DNA of 64,000 nucleotides from Streptomyces longhuiensis (GTDB lineage Bacteria; Actinomycetota; Actinomycetes; Streptomycetales; Streptomycetaceae): NCBI RefSeq assembly GCF_020616555.1, contig NZ_CP085173.1, positions 9,502,001 to 9,566,000 of the forward strand, read 5' to 3'. Shown piece by piece: positions 17,915 to 26,601 of this stretch (position 1 is its first letter; each line of letters starts with the position of its first letter). The notes under the pieces were generated by a model. It saw only the letters and a program-made list of their open reading frames with translations, ran no database searches and was not told where the DNA came from. The position numbers and the translations under genes were made by a program.

Positions 17915-18024
17915 GGGCCTGCCGGAACCTGAAGGCGCCGCAGGCACGGCGCCGACGACCGCCCTGGAACCCGCTGTAGGCATAGCCGGAATTCCCGACT
18001 TGCTTGCCGTGCGGAGAGGCGCAG

Positions 18025-18996
18025 TCACGACTCCACGCCCGCTGGATCTGAGGTCGGAAAGTTCCCTGCCGCGGAAGGCGCGCTGTTCTGCGCCCAGGCT
18101 GGGCTCGTGGGTTGATCCGGGTTGTCGATCTTCCCGTAGAAGGAGAGGAGGGCGTCCGCGAGCCGCTCGGGCGCTTCCATCGCCACGTAGTGGCCGATGC
18201 CGTCGAGCGAGACGGAACTCATGTCCTTGGTGACCTGGCGCAGCGTCGCCGGCGTGAACTCTCCCGACCTGCTTCCGACGGCGAGCACGGGCGTGGCGAG
18301 GTGTTGGGATGCCAGGTTCCGGATCTCTTCGCCTTCACGGAGCATCGATCGGTAGAGCCCGGCGGCGCCGTTGAACGCCGCGGGCCGCGCGTAGGAGCGG
18401 GTGAGCTCGTCGATGTCCTGATCGGTGAACGCATCGGGGGACGCACACAGGGAGGGCAGGGCGTATTCGGCGAGGAATGCGCGCTCCCGCCCGGCGAGAA
18501 GCATGTCAGGGATGCCGGGGGCGGTGAGAACACCGATGTGCCAGGCGCCACCGTGAGTGACGTCGGCGAGCCTTTCGACGCCGAACCCGGGCAGCCCGGT
18601 CTCGATCGCCGCGTAGCTTCGCACGCGGTCGGGGTGCGTGGCGGTGACACGGAACGTGGTGGGACCGCTGATGTCCTGGCCCGTCAGGTGGACGGGTCCG
18701 ACGTCGAGCCGGGCGATCAGCTCGCTCAAGTCTTCGGCCGCGGTCGCGCTGTCGTGCTCCGCCGTGGCGGTGGCGGAGTCGCCGAAGCCGCGCAGGTCTG
18801 GGGCGAAGACGCGGTGGTGCCTGCTGAGCAGGGGGATCAGCTTGTGGAAGACCCACCAGGTTTCCGGAAAGCCGTGGACCAGCATGACGGGGGATCCGGA
18901 CGTTCCGGCTGAAACATAGTGCAGCTGCGTGCCGTTGAGGCTCACTCGGTGGTGTTCGACGCCCGGAATGGTGGCACCGAGGGTTGCGGGGTTCAT
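18025..18996 (-). CDS. Epoxide-hydrolase-like alpha/beta hydrolase
   Basis: A 323-residue cytosolic alpha/beta hydrolase. ATG 18996 is preceded by AGGGAGG; the longer frame lacks such a site. Motifs are the oxyanion HGFPETWW (about 39-46), the nucleophile elbow LTGQDISG, where Asp replaces the usual Ser as in epoxide hydrolases and haloalkane dehalogenases, and the catalytic His in GIGHYVAMEAPE. Cap-domain Tyr residues cannot be assigned with certainty. The gene diverges from a MarR-family gene across a 93-bp region with two palindromes, so I infer that the MarR protein controls it, perhaps in response to a toxic substrate. Confidence 0.8.
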   Translation of the reverse strand: MNPATLGATIPGVEHHRVSLNGTQLHYVSAGTSGSPVMLVHGFPETWWVFHKLIPLLSRHHRVFAPDLRGFGDSATATAEHDSATAAEDLSELIARLDVGPVHLTGQDISGPTTFRVTATHPDRVRSYAAIETGLPGFGVERLADVTHGGAWHIGVLTAPGIPDMLLAGRERAFLAEYALPSLCASPDAFTDQDIDELTRSYARPAAFNGAAGLYRSMLREGEEIRNLASQHLATPVLAVGSRSGEFTPATLRQVTKDMSSVSLDGIGHYVAMEAPERLADALLSFYGKIDNPDQPTSPAWAQNSAPSAAGNFPTSDPAGVES

Positions 18997-19013
18997 TGCT
19001 GGCCTCCCTTTGA

Positions 19014-19082
19014 TTGACAACCTGGTTGTCAACCTACGAGTCGACAACCAGGTTGTCGACCCCTTCGGGGCTTTCGTATGAT
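19014..19082. promoter_or_regulatory. Twin palindromic operators and divergent promoters
   Basis: Two perfect palindromes share the core GACAACCWGGTTGTC. One is 19 bp (19014-19032) and the other 21 bp (19040-19060). Their centres are 27 bp apart. On the plus strand TTGTCG (19053-19058), an 18-base spacer and TATGAT (19077-19082) form a promoter whose start would fall at the ATG at 19090. The right operator overlaps this -35 box, and the left one lies 18-36 bases before the hydrolase start. This is a classic layout for autoregulation by a MarR dimer. Confidence 0.7.
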
Positions 19083-19089
19083 GCGCCCT

Positions 19090-19572
19090 ATGGCACGGTC
19101 ACCAGGTGCCGAGCTTGCGCTCCTGCTGCTCGGCGGCTTCCAGTCGATGGCGGATGACGTACACGGTGAACTGGCGAACCGCGGACACAAAGGTGTGCGC
19201 GCATCCCACGAGTTCGCCCTGCGCGCCATCGATGAGGGAGCGGACACGGCCACCGAACTCGGCCGCAGCCTGTCGGTGTCCAAACAGGCAGCCGCCAAGA
19301 CGATCGCCGCCCTGGAGCGGCTCGGATACCTCGAACGCGAGGCCGACCCGAACGACGCGCGCCTCAAACGACTCCGCGTCACAGACCGTGGCCACGACAT
19401 GATGACCCTCGGCGCGGCGCTCTTCACCGAGGTCCGCGAACGCTGGGCGGCGCAGATCGGAGCCGAGCAACTCGACGCCCTCGAAGCACACTTGACCCAG
19501 CTCGCTAAGAACCGGCCGCCGAGCACGAAGAACCTGGCACGACTCCGCGAGGATCTCGGCGAGGCCATCTGA
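19090..19572 (+). CDS. MarR-family transcriptional regulator
   Basis: This 160-residue regulator has the MarR winged helix: LGRSLSVSKQAAAKTIAALE as recognition region (about 59-78) and ADPNDARLKRLRVTDRGHDM as the wing (about 88-107), framed by dimerisation helices. Three in-frame ATG codons occur (19078, 19081, 19090). The -10 box TATGAT covers the first two, so I favour 19090 on a leaderless mRNA. It diverges from the epoxide-hydrolase-like gene and should bind the twin palindromes between them. Confidence 0.82.
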   Translation: MARSPGAELALLLLGGFQSMADDVHGELANRGHKGVRASHEFALRAIDEGADTATELGRSLSVSKQAAAKTIAALERLGYLEREADPNDARLKRLRVTDRGHDMMTLGAALFTEVRERWAAQIGAEQLDALEAHLTQLAKNRPPSTKNLARLREDLGEAI

Positions 19573-20172
19573 CGACGCGGGTCGGATCCGATCTCGCGTC
19601 CATGTCCCTCAACACCTGAAGCAGTTGCACTGCGCGAGGCCCCGGCCAATACCGGATACCTCCCCTCGGTTCGTGGTCGGGCTCGATCCGACTCCGGGGA
19701 GCTCCAACCTCATCGGGCTGGCAGATTCGCCGCCGTCCGGAAGGTCAGCCCGTCTTACGTACACTGCCTCATTGAGCCCCTCGGGCTGTAGGCAGGAAAG
19801 TGGAGATGACGGTCGCGACATCGGCACTGAGTAACCGCCCCGACCGGCTCACGACCTGGGCCGGGGCGTCTGGGCCACACCCGCACACCCTCACATGCGA
19901 GGGGCCGCCCGATCGCCAGACCGACCCAGGCGCTCGTTGAAACTCCCCATTCCGTCGGACTTTGAGCGAGTGAGGCGACGAGTTCCCCTGGCGAGTATCC
20001 GTGAGCGGGCCACGTCACGGATTCCGCAGTGTGCGCCTGCGAGATGCGCGACGCGCCTGATGTCATCCCGATGCCGCGCCGGGTTCACCCGATTGGACGC
20101 CGCGGCCGGGTCCGACGGCGCTGGTGGAGGAAAGCTGATGTGCCGTAGGCCCCCAAGGAAAGCGAGAACGGC
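19573..20172. other. 600-bp stretch without recognisable genes
   Basis: Neither strand has a frame with a known domain and a good start. The stretch around 19670-19720 superficially resembles a tRNA T-arm but has no matching acceptor or anticodon arms. The last 40 bases contain GGAGGAAAGC, upstream of the next gene. Confidence 0.4.
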
Positions 20173-21159
20173 ATGACGGAATCTGCGGTCCATGGCTCAC
20201 GACGCCGAATACGGCGTACGGGCGTCGCGGCGGCGGGGTTCGCCACTGCCGCCTTGTGCGTGGTCACGGTGGCCCCCGCCGTAGCGGACGACGGCGCCAG
20301 CGGCGCGAAGCCCACCATCGTGCTGGTGCACGGAGCATTCGCGGACGGCTCCAGTTGGAACGGGGTGATCGAACGACTCGAGCGCCAGGGCTACACGGTC
20401 ATGGCCCCGGCCAACCCGCTGCGAGGGCTGTACAGCGATTCCACCTACATCGCCTCCGTGCTGAAGAGCGTCAAGGGTCCGATCGTGCTCGCTGGTCACT
20501 CCTACGGCGGAGCCGTGATCAGCACGGCCGCGGCCGGCAACGACCAGGTGAAGTCCCTGGTGTACATCTCGGCGCTGATGCCCGACGTGGGCGAGAGCGG
20601 CATGTCACTGGGAGCCCGTTTCCCCAGCGCCCTCGGCACTGCCACCCGGACCGTGCCCTACGAGGCAGGTGGAGGCGTCAGCGGGACCGACCTCTACCTG
20701 AAGCGCGACAAGGTGCACCCGGTCTTCGCCGCCTGCCTTCCAAAGAGCCAGGCGAATCTGCTGGGGGTGACTCAACGGCCCGCCGCCACCACCGCGTTCT
20801 CCGAGACGGCCAAGGTCGCGGCCTGGAAGACCATCCCGTCCTGGGCACTCGTCGGCCGGCAGGACATGACCATCAGCCCGGACCAGGAGCGGTTCGAGGC
20901 CAAGCGCGCCCACTCCCACACAGTGGAGATCAACTCCTGTCACGTGTCGCTGATCGCGCACCCCGCCGACGTCGCCGCTCTGATCCTCCAGGCCGCCACC
21001 GCCACTGCCGCCACCGCCGGCGGATCCGACCGCCTGGCGCTCGCGAACTCCGGCTCCGTGCAGCGCACCGCAGTCGTGACCGGACTCGCCAGCGCCTCCC
21101 TGGCTACCGGCTCCGCTCTCGTTCTCCTCGGCCGCCGACTGCGACGCCGCACGTACTGA
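20173..21159 (+). CDS. Secreted alpha/beta hydrolase with sortase-like C-terminus
   Basis: The 328-residue protein has a Tat-like signal (SRRRIRRTG, core, cleavage near AVA, residue 37). The hydrolase domain has HGAFADGSSWN (oxyanion side), the nucleophile motif GHSYGG (about 117-122), and the Asp and His expected in VGRQDMTI and SCHVSLIAHP. It resembles small esterases of the AB-hydrolase/EstC type. The C-terminus is unusual: an Ala/Thr/Gly linker, then LANSG, a hydrophobic stretch and RRLRRR. That order matches wall-sorting signals, and LANSG is close to the LAxTG signal of streptomycete class E sortases. I infer wall anchoring. The substrate is unknown. Confidence 0.8.
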   Translation: MTESAVHGSRRRIRRTGVAAAGFATAALCVVTVAPAVADDGASGAKPTIVLVHGAFADGSSWNGVIERLERQGYTVMAPANPLRGLYSDSTYIASVLKSVKGPIVLAGHSYGGAVISTAAAGNDQVKSLVYISALMPDVGESGMSLGARFPSALGTATRTVPYEAGGGVSGTDLYLKRDKVHPVFAACLPKSQANLLGVTQRPAATTAFSETAKVAAWKTIPSWALVGRQDMTISPDQERFEAKRAHSHTVEINSCHVSLIAHPADVAALILQAATATAATAGGSDRLALANSGSVQRTAVVTGLASASLATGSALVLLGRRLRRRTY

Positions 21160-21189
21160 CCGCACATCGCCGTCCCACGACGCCGGATG

Positions 21190-21678
21190 CGGGATGACGT
21201 GCGCGGGCTGCCGGGCCCGGTCGGCCGCAAGAACGGCTGGCAGCTTGCTGAGTACGCCGCGATGCCATCCCGGACGGGCTCAGCGCTTGCTGTCCCACAG
21301 CCGCTGGGACCCCGACCGTCTCCGCGATGACCTGCAGTCCTGTGCAGCAGAGCAACTCGGCACATCTGAGGGTGTGTTGATTGTCGTGACAACGGCTTCG
21401 TCAGGAAGGACACCACCTCAGCCGGGGTGCAACGGCAACGTTCAGGGACCGCGGGCCGGAGCGAGAACTGCCAGATCGGTGTCTTCGCTGCCTACGCCGC
21501 CACGCGTGGGCACGGCCTGGTCGACCGCGAGCTCTGTCTGCCCAAGTGCTGGGCCGAAGACCGGGAGCGCTGCCAAGCGGTCAGGATCCCCAGCGGGCGT
21601 GACTTCGCCACCAAGAACGGCCTCGCCAGCGTCATGATCCACCGGTCACCTGCCGTGGTGGTCATCCGCTGTGCGTGA
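21190..21678 (+). mobile_element. IS701-family transposase remnant
   Basis: Pieces of an IS701-type DDE transposase appear in order but in different frames: VRGLPGPVGRKNGWQLAEY near 21200, RAQRLLSHSRWDPDRLRDDL near 21270, and QRQRSGTAGRSENCQIGVFA followed by RGHGLVDRELCLPK and DFATKNGLA from 21427 on. The shifts and missing C-terminal half show it is dead. No terminal inverted repeats or target duplication could be identified. Confidence 0.7.
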
Positions 21679-21737
21679 CCTGGGTTTGCCGGCGCGCGTC
21701 TCCCGCCGCTCGGGCCGCGCGGGGAGCAACCGGCCCG

Positions 21738-24491
21738 TCATTCGTCCCATTGGTCGAGGAGGGCGTCGGCGAGGTTCATGCCTGGTTCGTCGGGGTCTTC
21801 GTGCAGGGACTGCTCGGTCCAGATGATCTTGCCGTGGGGTGTGTAGCGGGTGCCCCAGCGCTGGGCACACTGAGCTACCAGGAACAGGCCGCGGCCACCC
21901 TCGTCGGTGAGCCGGGCCCGGCGCAGGTGTGGGGAGGTGCTGGAGCCGTCGGCCACCTCGCAGATCAGGTTTCGGTCGTGCAGCAGGCGCAGTCGGATGG
22001 GTGGGGCGCCGTACCGGATGGCGTTGGTGACCAGCTCGCTGACGATCAGCTCAGTGCTGAAGGCGACCGTGGTCAGACCCCAGGTCACAAGCCGGCGGCT
22101 GACTTCGGCACGGATACGGGAGACGGCGGCCGGGTCGGCGAGCACGTCCCAGTCGGCGACATGGTCGGGGCCCAGCAGCTTGGTGCGGGCGATGAGCAGG
22201 GCGACGTCGTCGCGGGGGCGTTCGGACAGCAGGGTGTCGAAGACCGCCTGGCAAGCCTGTTCCGGCGTGTGGTCGGCGTGGGAGAGAGCGTCTCGCAAAA
22301 GTTCCAGGCTGGTGTCGAGGTCGCGGTGCCGGCTCTCGACGAGCCCGTCGGTGAAGAGTGCCAGCTGGCTGCCCTCCGACAGCTGGAGCGTGGCGGTTTC
22401 GAAGGGGAGACCGCTTCCCAGGCCGAGCGGTGGTGAGACCGGGGTGTCGGGGAAGGCGACGGTGCCGTCGGGGTGCATCACAGCGGGGCCCGGGTGGCCG
22501 GCTCGGGCGAAGGTGCACGCCCCGGAGACCGGGTCGTAGATCGCATACAGGCAGGTGGCGCCGGTGATCCCGTCCCTCTCGCTGGAGGCCTCGGCGATGT
22601 CCAGATAGGCGACCAGCTCGTCCAGATGAGTCAGCAACTCGTCGGGGGAGAGGTCCAGGGTGGAGAAGTTGTGCACCGCGGTACGCAGTCGGCCCATGGT
22701 GGCCGAGGCGTGCAACCCGTGGCCGACAACGTCACCGACCACCAGGGCAACACGGGCGCCTGACAGTGGAATGACATCGAACCAGTCTCCGCCGACCCCA
22801 GCCTGTGCGGGCAGATAGCGGTAGGCGACCTCCAGAGCCGTCTGCTCAGGCAGTGTCTGGGGAAGCAGGCTGCGCTGCAGCGTGACGGCTACCGTGCGCT
22901 CGTGGGTGTAGAGGCGGGCATTGTCGATCGCCACTGCCGCTCGGGCCGCCAGTTCCGTGGCGAAGGACAGGTCCTCTTCGTCGAAGGGCTCAGAGCCCTC
23001 GGCGCGCCAGAAGTCGCCCAGTCCAAGCACCACACCTCGCGCCCGCAGCGGCACCGTGATCAGCGAGTGGATGCCAGCGTCCAGGACCCTGCGGGACCGC
23101 TCGGGGTCATGGGTGCGCCAGCCCTCAGCCACGTGCAGGTTGGCTTCAAGGACCGCCTGGCCATTGATCACGCTCGACAGTTGAGGCGAGTGGGGTGCCC
23201 AGCTGATGAGTTCGCCAACGGGTTGCAGCGGCGAGCCCGGCAAGTCGCCGCTGACAGCGGCGCGGCGCATCTCGGTGCTCTCCTCGGTCGGTTCCCCACC
23301 TGCAAGAACCGGATCCAGCAGGTCTACGGTGACCATGTCTGCGAAGCGTGGAACTGCCACTTCAGCCAGCTTCTCGGCGGTGCGCACCACATCCAGGGTG
23401 GTGCCGATGGACGCGCCCGCGTCGTAGAGCAGCGACAAGCGCTCGCGAGCGGTCTCTGCCCTGCCCGCCAAGGCCCCTAGCTCGGTGGTGTCCCGCAGCG
23501 TCACCGCGCTTCCGGCCGGTCCGCCGTAAGGGGCGGTTGGCCGCACGTTCACCGACAGCAGATGATCTCCCGCCATGTGCACCTCGTCGCTGGCTGTCCG
23601 TCCCGATGCGAGGAGTTCGGCGATGGGTGGGTCCAGGTTCAGGTCCGGGATGGGCAGCCCTTGGGCGTCCTCGGCCAGGCCGAGCAACCGCCGTGCCTCG
23701 TCGTTGGCGAGCAGCAACCGACCGTCACCGCCAATGATCAGCACGCCCTCCCGCACCGCGTGCAGGACCGCGTCGTGATGTTCGTACATGCGCGTGATCT
23801 CGACGGGGCCGAGACCGCGGGTCTGCGCCCACAGCCTTCGGCTGATCAGGGCTGCTCCGCCGATGGTGACGGCCACCGCTCCGACGGCAGCGCCCAGCAC
23901 GGACGACAGTTGCGCCGTGACCCTGTTGCTGACGTGTTCGAGGGTTACGCCGGCCCCGACGGCGCCGACCACCGTGCCATCCGGTGCCTTGACAGGGACG
24001 TAGGCCCGGATCTGAGGGCCCAGAGAGCCGACGCCCTTCTCCGTCGTCGTCCGCCCAGCCAGCAAGGGAGCCATGTTCGTAGTGGTGTGGATCCCGGGCC
24101 GGCTCGCGACCGAGGAGATGGCCTCGTAGGTGCCATCCCGGTTCAAGACACCCAGAAAATCTACGTTTGAGGCTTTCTGGGCCTCTTTGATCCGCGGCTG
24201 CAGCACCGCGGTGGGATTGGAGGACACCAGGGCCTGCGCGACGCCGGGTGAACTGGCAAAACCTTGGGCGATGGCGAGCGAACGATTACGGGCGTCGCGG
24301 GTGCTTGCGTGCTGGGCTGTGAGGACGAGTGCGACAACGGCGCCGATAGCCAGCAGGAACACGATCGCCACTTGCAGCACGAACATCTGGCCTACGACGC
24401 TCCGGATGCCGAGCGGAGACAGTAGGCGGTTGCGCCGATTGCCGGCCGACGTGTTCAAGCGGTGCTCATGCGAGGATTCATTCGACGACAT
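21738..24491 (-). CDS. Membrane SpoIIE-type serine phosphatase with PAS, GAF and ATPase domains
   Basis: This multidomain signalling protein has 917 residues from ATG 24491; an ATG five codons earlier is possible. The order is a membrane helix (about 32-60), an extracytoplasmic sensor (about 65-190), a second helix (about 200-220), PAS (about 240-345), GAF (about 375-550), a PP2C/SpoIIE phosphatase with GVGGDWFDVIPL, VVGDVVGHGLHA and FTDGLVESR (about 560-785), and an anti-sigma-type HATPase with ELIVSELVTNAIRYG and DEGGRGLFLV (about 795-900). Such proteins switch partner proteins such as anti-sigma antagonists by dephosphorylation; here a kinase-like domain is fused on. No sigma or antagonist gene is adjacent. 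A tandem 20-bp repeat lies in its promoter region. Confidence 0.88.
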   Translation of the reverse strand: MSSNESSHEHRLNTSAGNRRNRLLSPLGIRSVVGQMFVLQVAIVFLLAIGAVVALVLTAQHASTRDARNRSLAIAQGFASSPGVAQALVSSNPTAVLQPRIKEAQKASNVDFLGVLNRDGTYEAISSVASRPGIHTTTNMAPLLAGRTTTEKGVGSLGPQIRAYVPVKAPDGTVVGAVGAGVTLEHVSNRVTAQLSSVLGAAVGAVAVTIGGAALISRRLWAQTRGLGPVEITRMYEHHDAVLHAVREGVLIIGGDGRLLLANDEARRLLGLAEDAQGLPIPDLNLDPPIAELLASGRTASDEVHMAGDHLLSVNVRPTAPYGGPAGSAVTLRDTTELGALAGRAETARERLSLLYDAGASIGTTLDVVRTAEKLAEVAVPRFADMVTVDLLDPVLAGGEPTEESTEMRRAAVSGDLPGSPLQPVGELISWAPHSPQLSSVINGQAVLEANLHVAEGWRTHDPERSRRVLDAGIHSLITVPLRARGVVLGLGDFWRAEGSEPFDEEDLSFATELAARAAVAIDNARLYTHERTVAVTLQRSLLPQTLPEQTALEVAYRYLPAQAGVGGDWFDVIPLSGARVALVVGDVVGHGLHASATMGRLRTAVHNFSTLDLSPDELLTHLDELVAYLDIAEASSERDGITGATCLYAIYDPVSGACTFARAGHPGPAVMHPDGTVAFPDTPVSPPLGLGSGLPFETATLQLSEGSQLALFTDGLVESRHRDLDTSLELLRDALSHADHTPEQACQAVFDTLLSERPRDDVALLIARTKLLGPDHVADWDVLADPAAVSRIRAEVSRRLVTWGLTTVAFSTELIVSELVTNAIRYGAPPIRLRLLHDRNLICEVADGSSTSPHLRRARLTDEGGRGLFLVAQCAQRWGTRYTPHGKIIWTEQSLHEDPDEPGMNLADALLDQWDE

Positions 24492-24514
24492 GTGTGATCC
24501 GCGCATATCTCAAT

Positions 24515-24554
24515 TTATCACCGCTCATAACGCCTTATCACCGCCCATAACGCC
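24515..24554. repeat. Tandem 20-bp direct repeat upstream of the phosphatase gene
   Basis: Two head-to-tail units (24515-24534 and 24535-24554) differ at one base. Each contains TTATCACC and CATAACGCC. They lie 24-63 bases upstream of the SpoIIE-type gene, so they may be a two-site operator or activator site. Confidence 0.6.
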
Positions 24555-24884
24555 TAGAAGTGGCCATAGGCGCACACCGTGAGGTCTGCCCTTGTGGTCG
24601 ATGGCGACACGACAGAAGCTCTCCGGCAGGCCCCGCCCGGCACGGGCAGCTGGAGCACTCCACCGGCTTCCCGCGCGACCGGCGCGGTGCTGGCGACCAC
24701 CTGATCACCCCGCCGCTCTCGAACCGCAACGCGGTGCTGCCGACTCCGATCGGCAACCAGGCAGAGAGCCCGGTCCCCTGTGGGTCACCGGGCCCGCGCT
24801 GTGCCTGCTGCTGCGCCTGTCGGGGCCGAGGTACGGGCTGTGCGAGGCGCCGGAGATCCGCGGGCCCGGCGCGTGGGCCGACGG
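24555..24884. other. Stretch without recognisable genes
   Basis: This DNA separates the phosphatase promoter from the decayed debranching enzyme. Open frames on both strands lack known motifs. Part of it may be lost coding sequence of the pseudogene to the right. Confidence 0.35.
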
Positions 24885-25740
24885 CTCCTCCGGCGGCGCC
24901 GGGGGACCTTGAGCAGCGAGTCGCGGCCGAACAGAGTCAGGTACCACGGCACACCGGCCCCCGGGATGCTGACGGGTTCGCCGTCGACTCCGGTGGCTTG
25001 GATCGTCAACAGGTCGAGGTCGGTGAGGCCCTGCGCGCAAGCGAGCCCCAAGTCATTGCCGAGATCGGGGAGTTGGAGTGTCGTGTCGCGTACGGGCTGC
25101 GCTGCGAGTTGCGGCCCGCCGTGCGGATGGGCAGCGACGTGTAGCCGCATCTCTGCCTCGGCATGTGGGGAGAAGGGCAGACGCCACACCAACTCGTAAG
25201 AGGGTCCGTCGCTCGCGTGCACGTTATCGGGGCGGGCTCTGCGGTCACCGTGATGCGCGAGCGCCAGGCGGCCTGCTCGTAGTCGAACTCCACGCCCGCG
25301 ACCGGACAGTGGGCCCGGCGCACTGTGTCGGCTTTGGGGGAGTCGCCGTGCGAAGAGACCGGCGAAGTCCGTGTCCACGGTGAGGGCGACCTTGGCGACG
25401 ATCGGGTCCTGGCTGTTGCTGACGAAACGCAGGAGGTCCTTGAACGCGCCTGCCGTGACCGTCTGCCGGCGGAACACGGTGGATGCGGGCGGGGCGTCGC
25501 GGGTGCCTTTTGGGGTGAGGGCACACTCGGCCGCGCCGTCCGCTGTCGGTGCGACCAGGGAGAGAACGACGGGCGCGCTGCCGTCGACTGTGAGCTGCCA
25601 GCGGGTCAGGTGGCGGGCGTCACGGACGAACAGGCCCTGATTGGCGCCTAGCCGTGAGCGGCCGGCCGGGCTGGGCAGCTCGTGACCCCGCCGGGCCGCC
25701 CGGACATGCGAGGAGTCGATCACGGCACGCGACCGGTCCG
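24885..25740 (-). pseudogene. Decayed amylo-alpha-1,6-glucosidase (glycogen debranching-type) N-terminal part
   Basis: On the minus strand, GANQGLFVRDARHLTRWQLT and LVAPTADGAAECALTPKGTR match the N-terminal domain of bacterial amylo-1,6-glucosidases, followed by FKDLLRFVSNSQDPIVAKVA and TVDTDFAGLF. After a shift, GVEFDYEQAAWRSRITVTAE is in another frame. A third piece, YELVWRLPFSPHAEAEMRLH, continues to VPWYLTLFGRDSLL, the start of the catalytic barrel, which then breaks off into Arg-rich sequence. The barrel itself is gone. This is a dead gene and is not part of the neighbouring units. Confidence 0.65.
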
Positions 25741-26021
25741 ACTGGTTCGCCGACCGCAGTCGCTCCGACAGCACGTGAGAAGTGGCTGTCCTGGAATGGC
25801 GTCGGTGGCGCGTTCCCCTCCGGGCCCGGTGCTCGTACCGCATCCTGGGCTACCCCCTGTCCGTTCGTGCCCATACATGCCCGAGTCTGTTTACATCGTC
25901 GATCTGTCGGCGTAACGTGACGGCTAATCCACACGCTCGGGCATGGAGCGGATCCAAAACAACATGTATGCGCCGCAGCGACAGCAAGCAATCCTCCGTC
26001 TCGCCCGTGAGAGCGGCCGGG

Positions 26022-26140
26022 GCCACGCGTCGTCGGCGTCGCGCCCGTCGAGTGTGGCGCCCGGCATGCAGGAAGCCACCTGGTCGACCTCGTTGAGCAG
26101 GGCGAGCACGGCATCGGGGGCGGCGGGCACCGTGATCTCG
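26022..26140 (-). repeat. 119-bp partial copy of the 5' part of coxG
   Basis: This segment matches 30092-30210 in the same orientation with six mismatches in 119 bp. On the minus strand it encodes EITVPAAPDAVLALLNEVDQ and VASCMPGATLDGRDADDAW, the same stretch as residues 6-44 of the intact CoxG, with three substitutions. After it the frame leaves the family, so it is a truncated copy and not a gene. Its flanks differ from those of the source copy. Confidence 0.85.
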
Positions 26141-26224
26141 GGGATCGAAGGACCCAAGGTCTCCGTCCCGGCCTGACGGTCCGCCCCGCACTCTGATTCC
26201 CATCACCAAACAGGAGAGTTCACC

Positions 26225-26497
26225 ATGCATCAGCGCACTGTCGCCGTGGGTTCCCAAAGCGGTCTGCACGCTCGCCCGGCCTCATTGCTCGTCCAGGCAG
26301 CGACTCGGCAGCCGGTCAAGGTGACCATCAGCAGGGACGGCCAGCGCGCCGCCGACGCCCGGAGTCTGCTCTCTGTGCTCGCCCTGGCGGCCCAGTACGG
26401 CGACTCAGTGGTACTGGCCGCGGAGGGCGACGGCGCGGAAGCCGCGGTCGACGAGCTGGCCACACTCCTCGCTCGCGACCTCGACGCCACGCCGTGA
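26225..26497 (+). CDS. ptsH: HPr-like phosphocarrier protein
   Basis: The 90-residue protein is a standard-length HPr. The active-site motif GLHARPA places the phosphorylated His at residue 15, and the regulatory Ser region is RSLLSVLAL (Ser47). AGGAGAG lies upstream of the ATG. HPr passes phosphate from enzyme I to sugar permeases of the phosphotransferase system. No other PTS gene is in the window. The gene lies just past the convergent end of the nic cluster, so it may be a regulatory or second copy of HPr. Confidence 0.85.
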   Translation: MHQRTVAVGSQSGLHARPASLLVQAATRQPVKVTISRDGQRAADARSLLSVLALAAQYGDSVVLAAEGDGAEAAVDELATLLARDLDATP

Positions 26498-26601
26498 CGT
26501 CAGCGGCCACCGCCGCCACCCCATCGGGCGCCGCTGCCTCCGGTCGTCCTGCTCGCTGCCCCGCGGCGCCGGACCAGCGCCTGATCTGCGTGCAGGTCTG
26601 G

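Noticed and set aside
19660..19720. tRNA-like stretch
   Set aside because: A T-arm-like GGGCTCGATCC is present, but no acceptor, D or anticodon arm pairs with it.
24515..24554. CRISPR-like direct repeats
   Set aside because: Only two units with no spacer between them; they fit a promoter element, not an array.
25924..26157. 77-codon frame beginning like CoxG
   Set aside because: It leaves the family after about 45 residues and lacks most of the SRPBCC fold, so it is recorded as a truncated repeat, not as a gene.
26527..26570. Terminator between ptsH and nicE
   Set aside because: GGCGCCGC and GCGGCGCC can pair, but with a 28-base loop; too weak to list as a feature.
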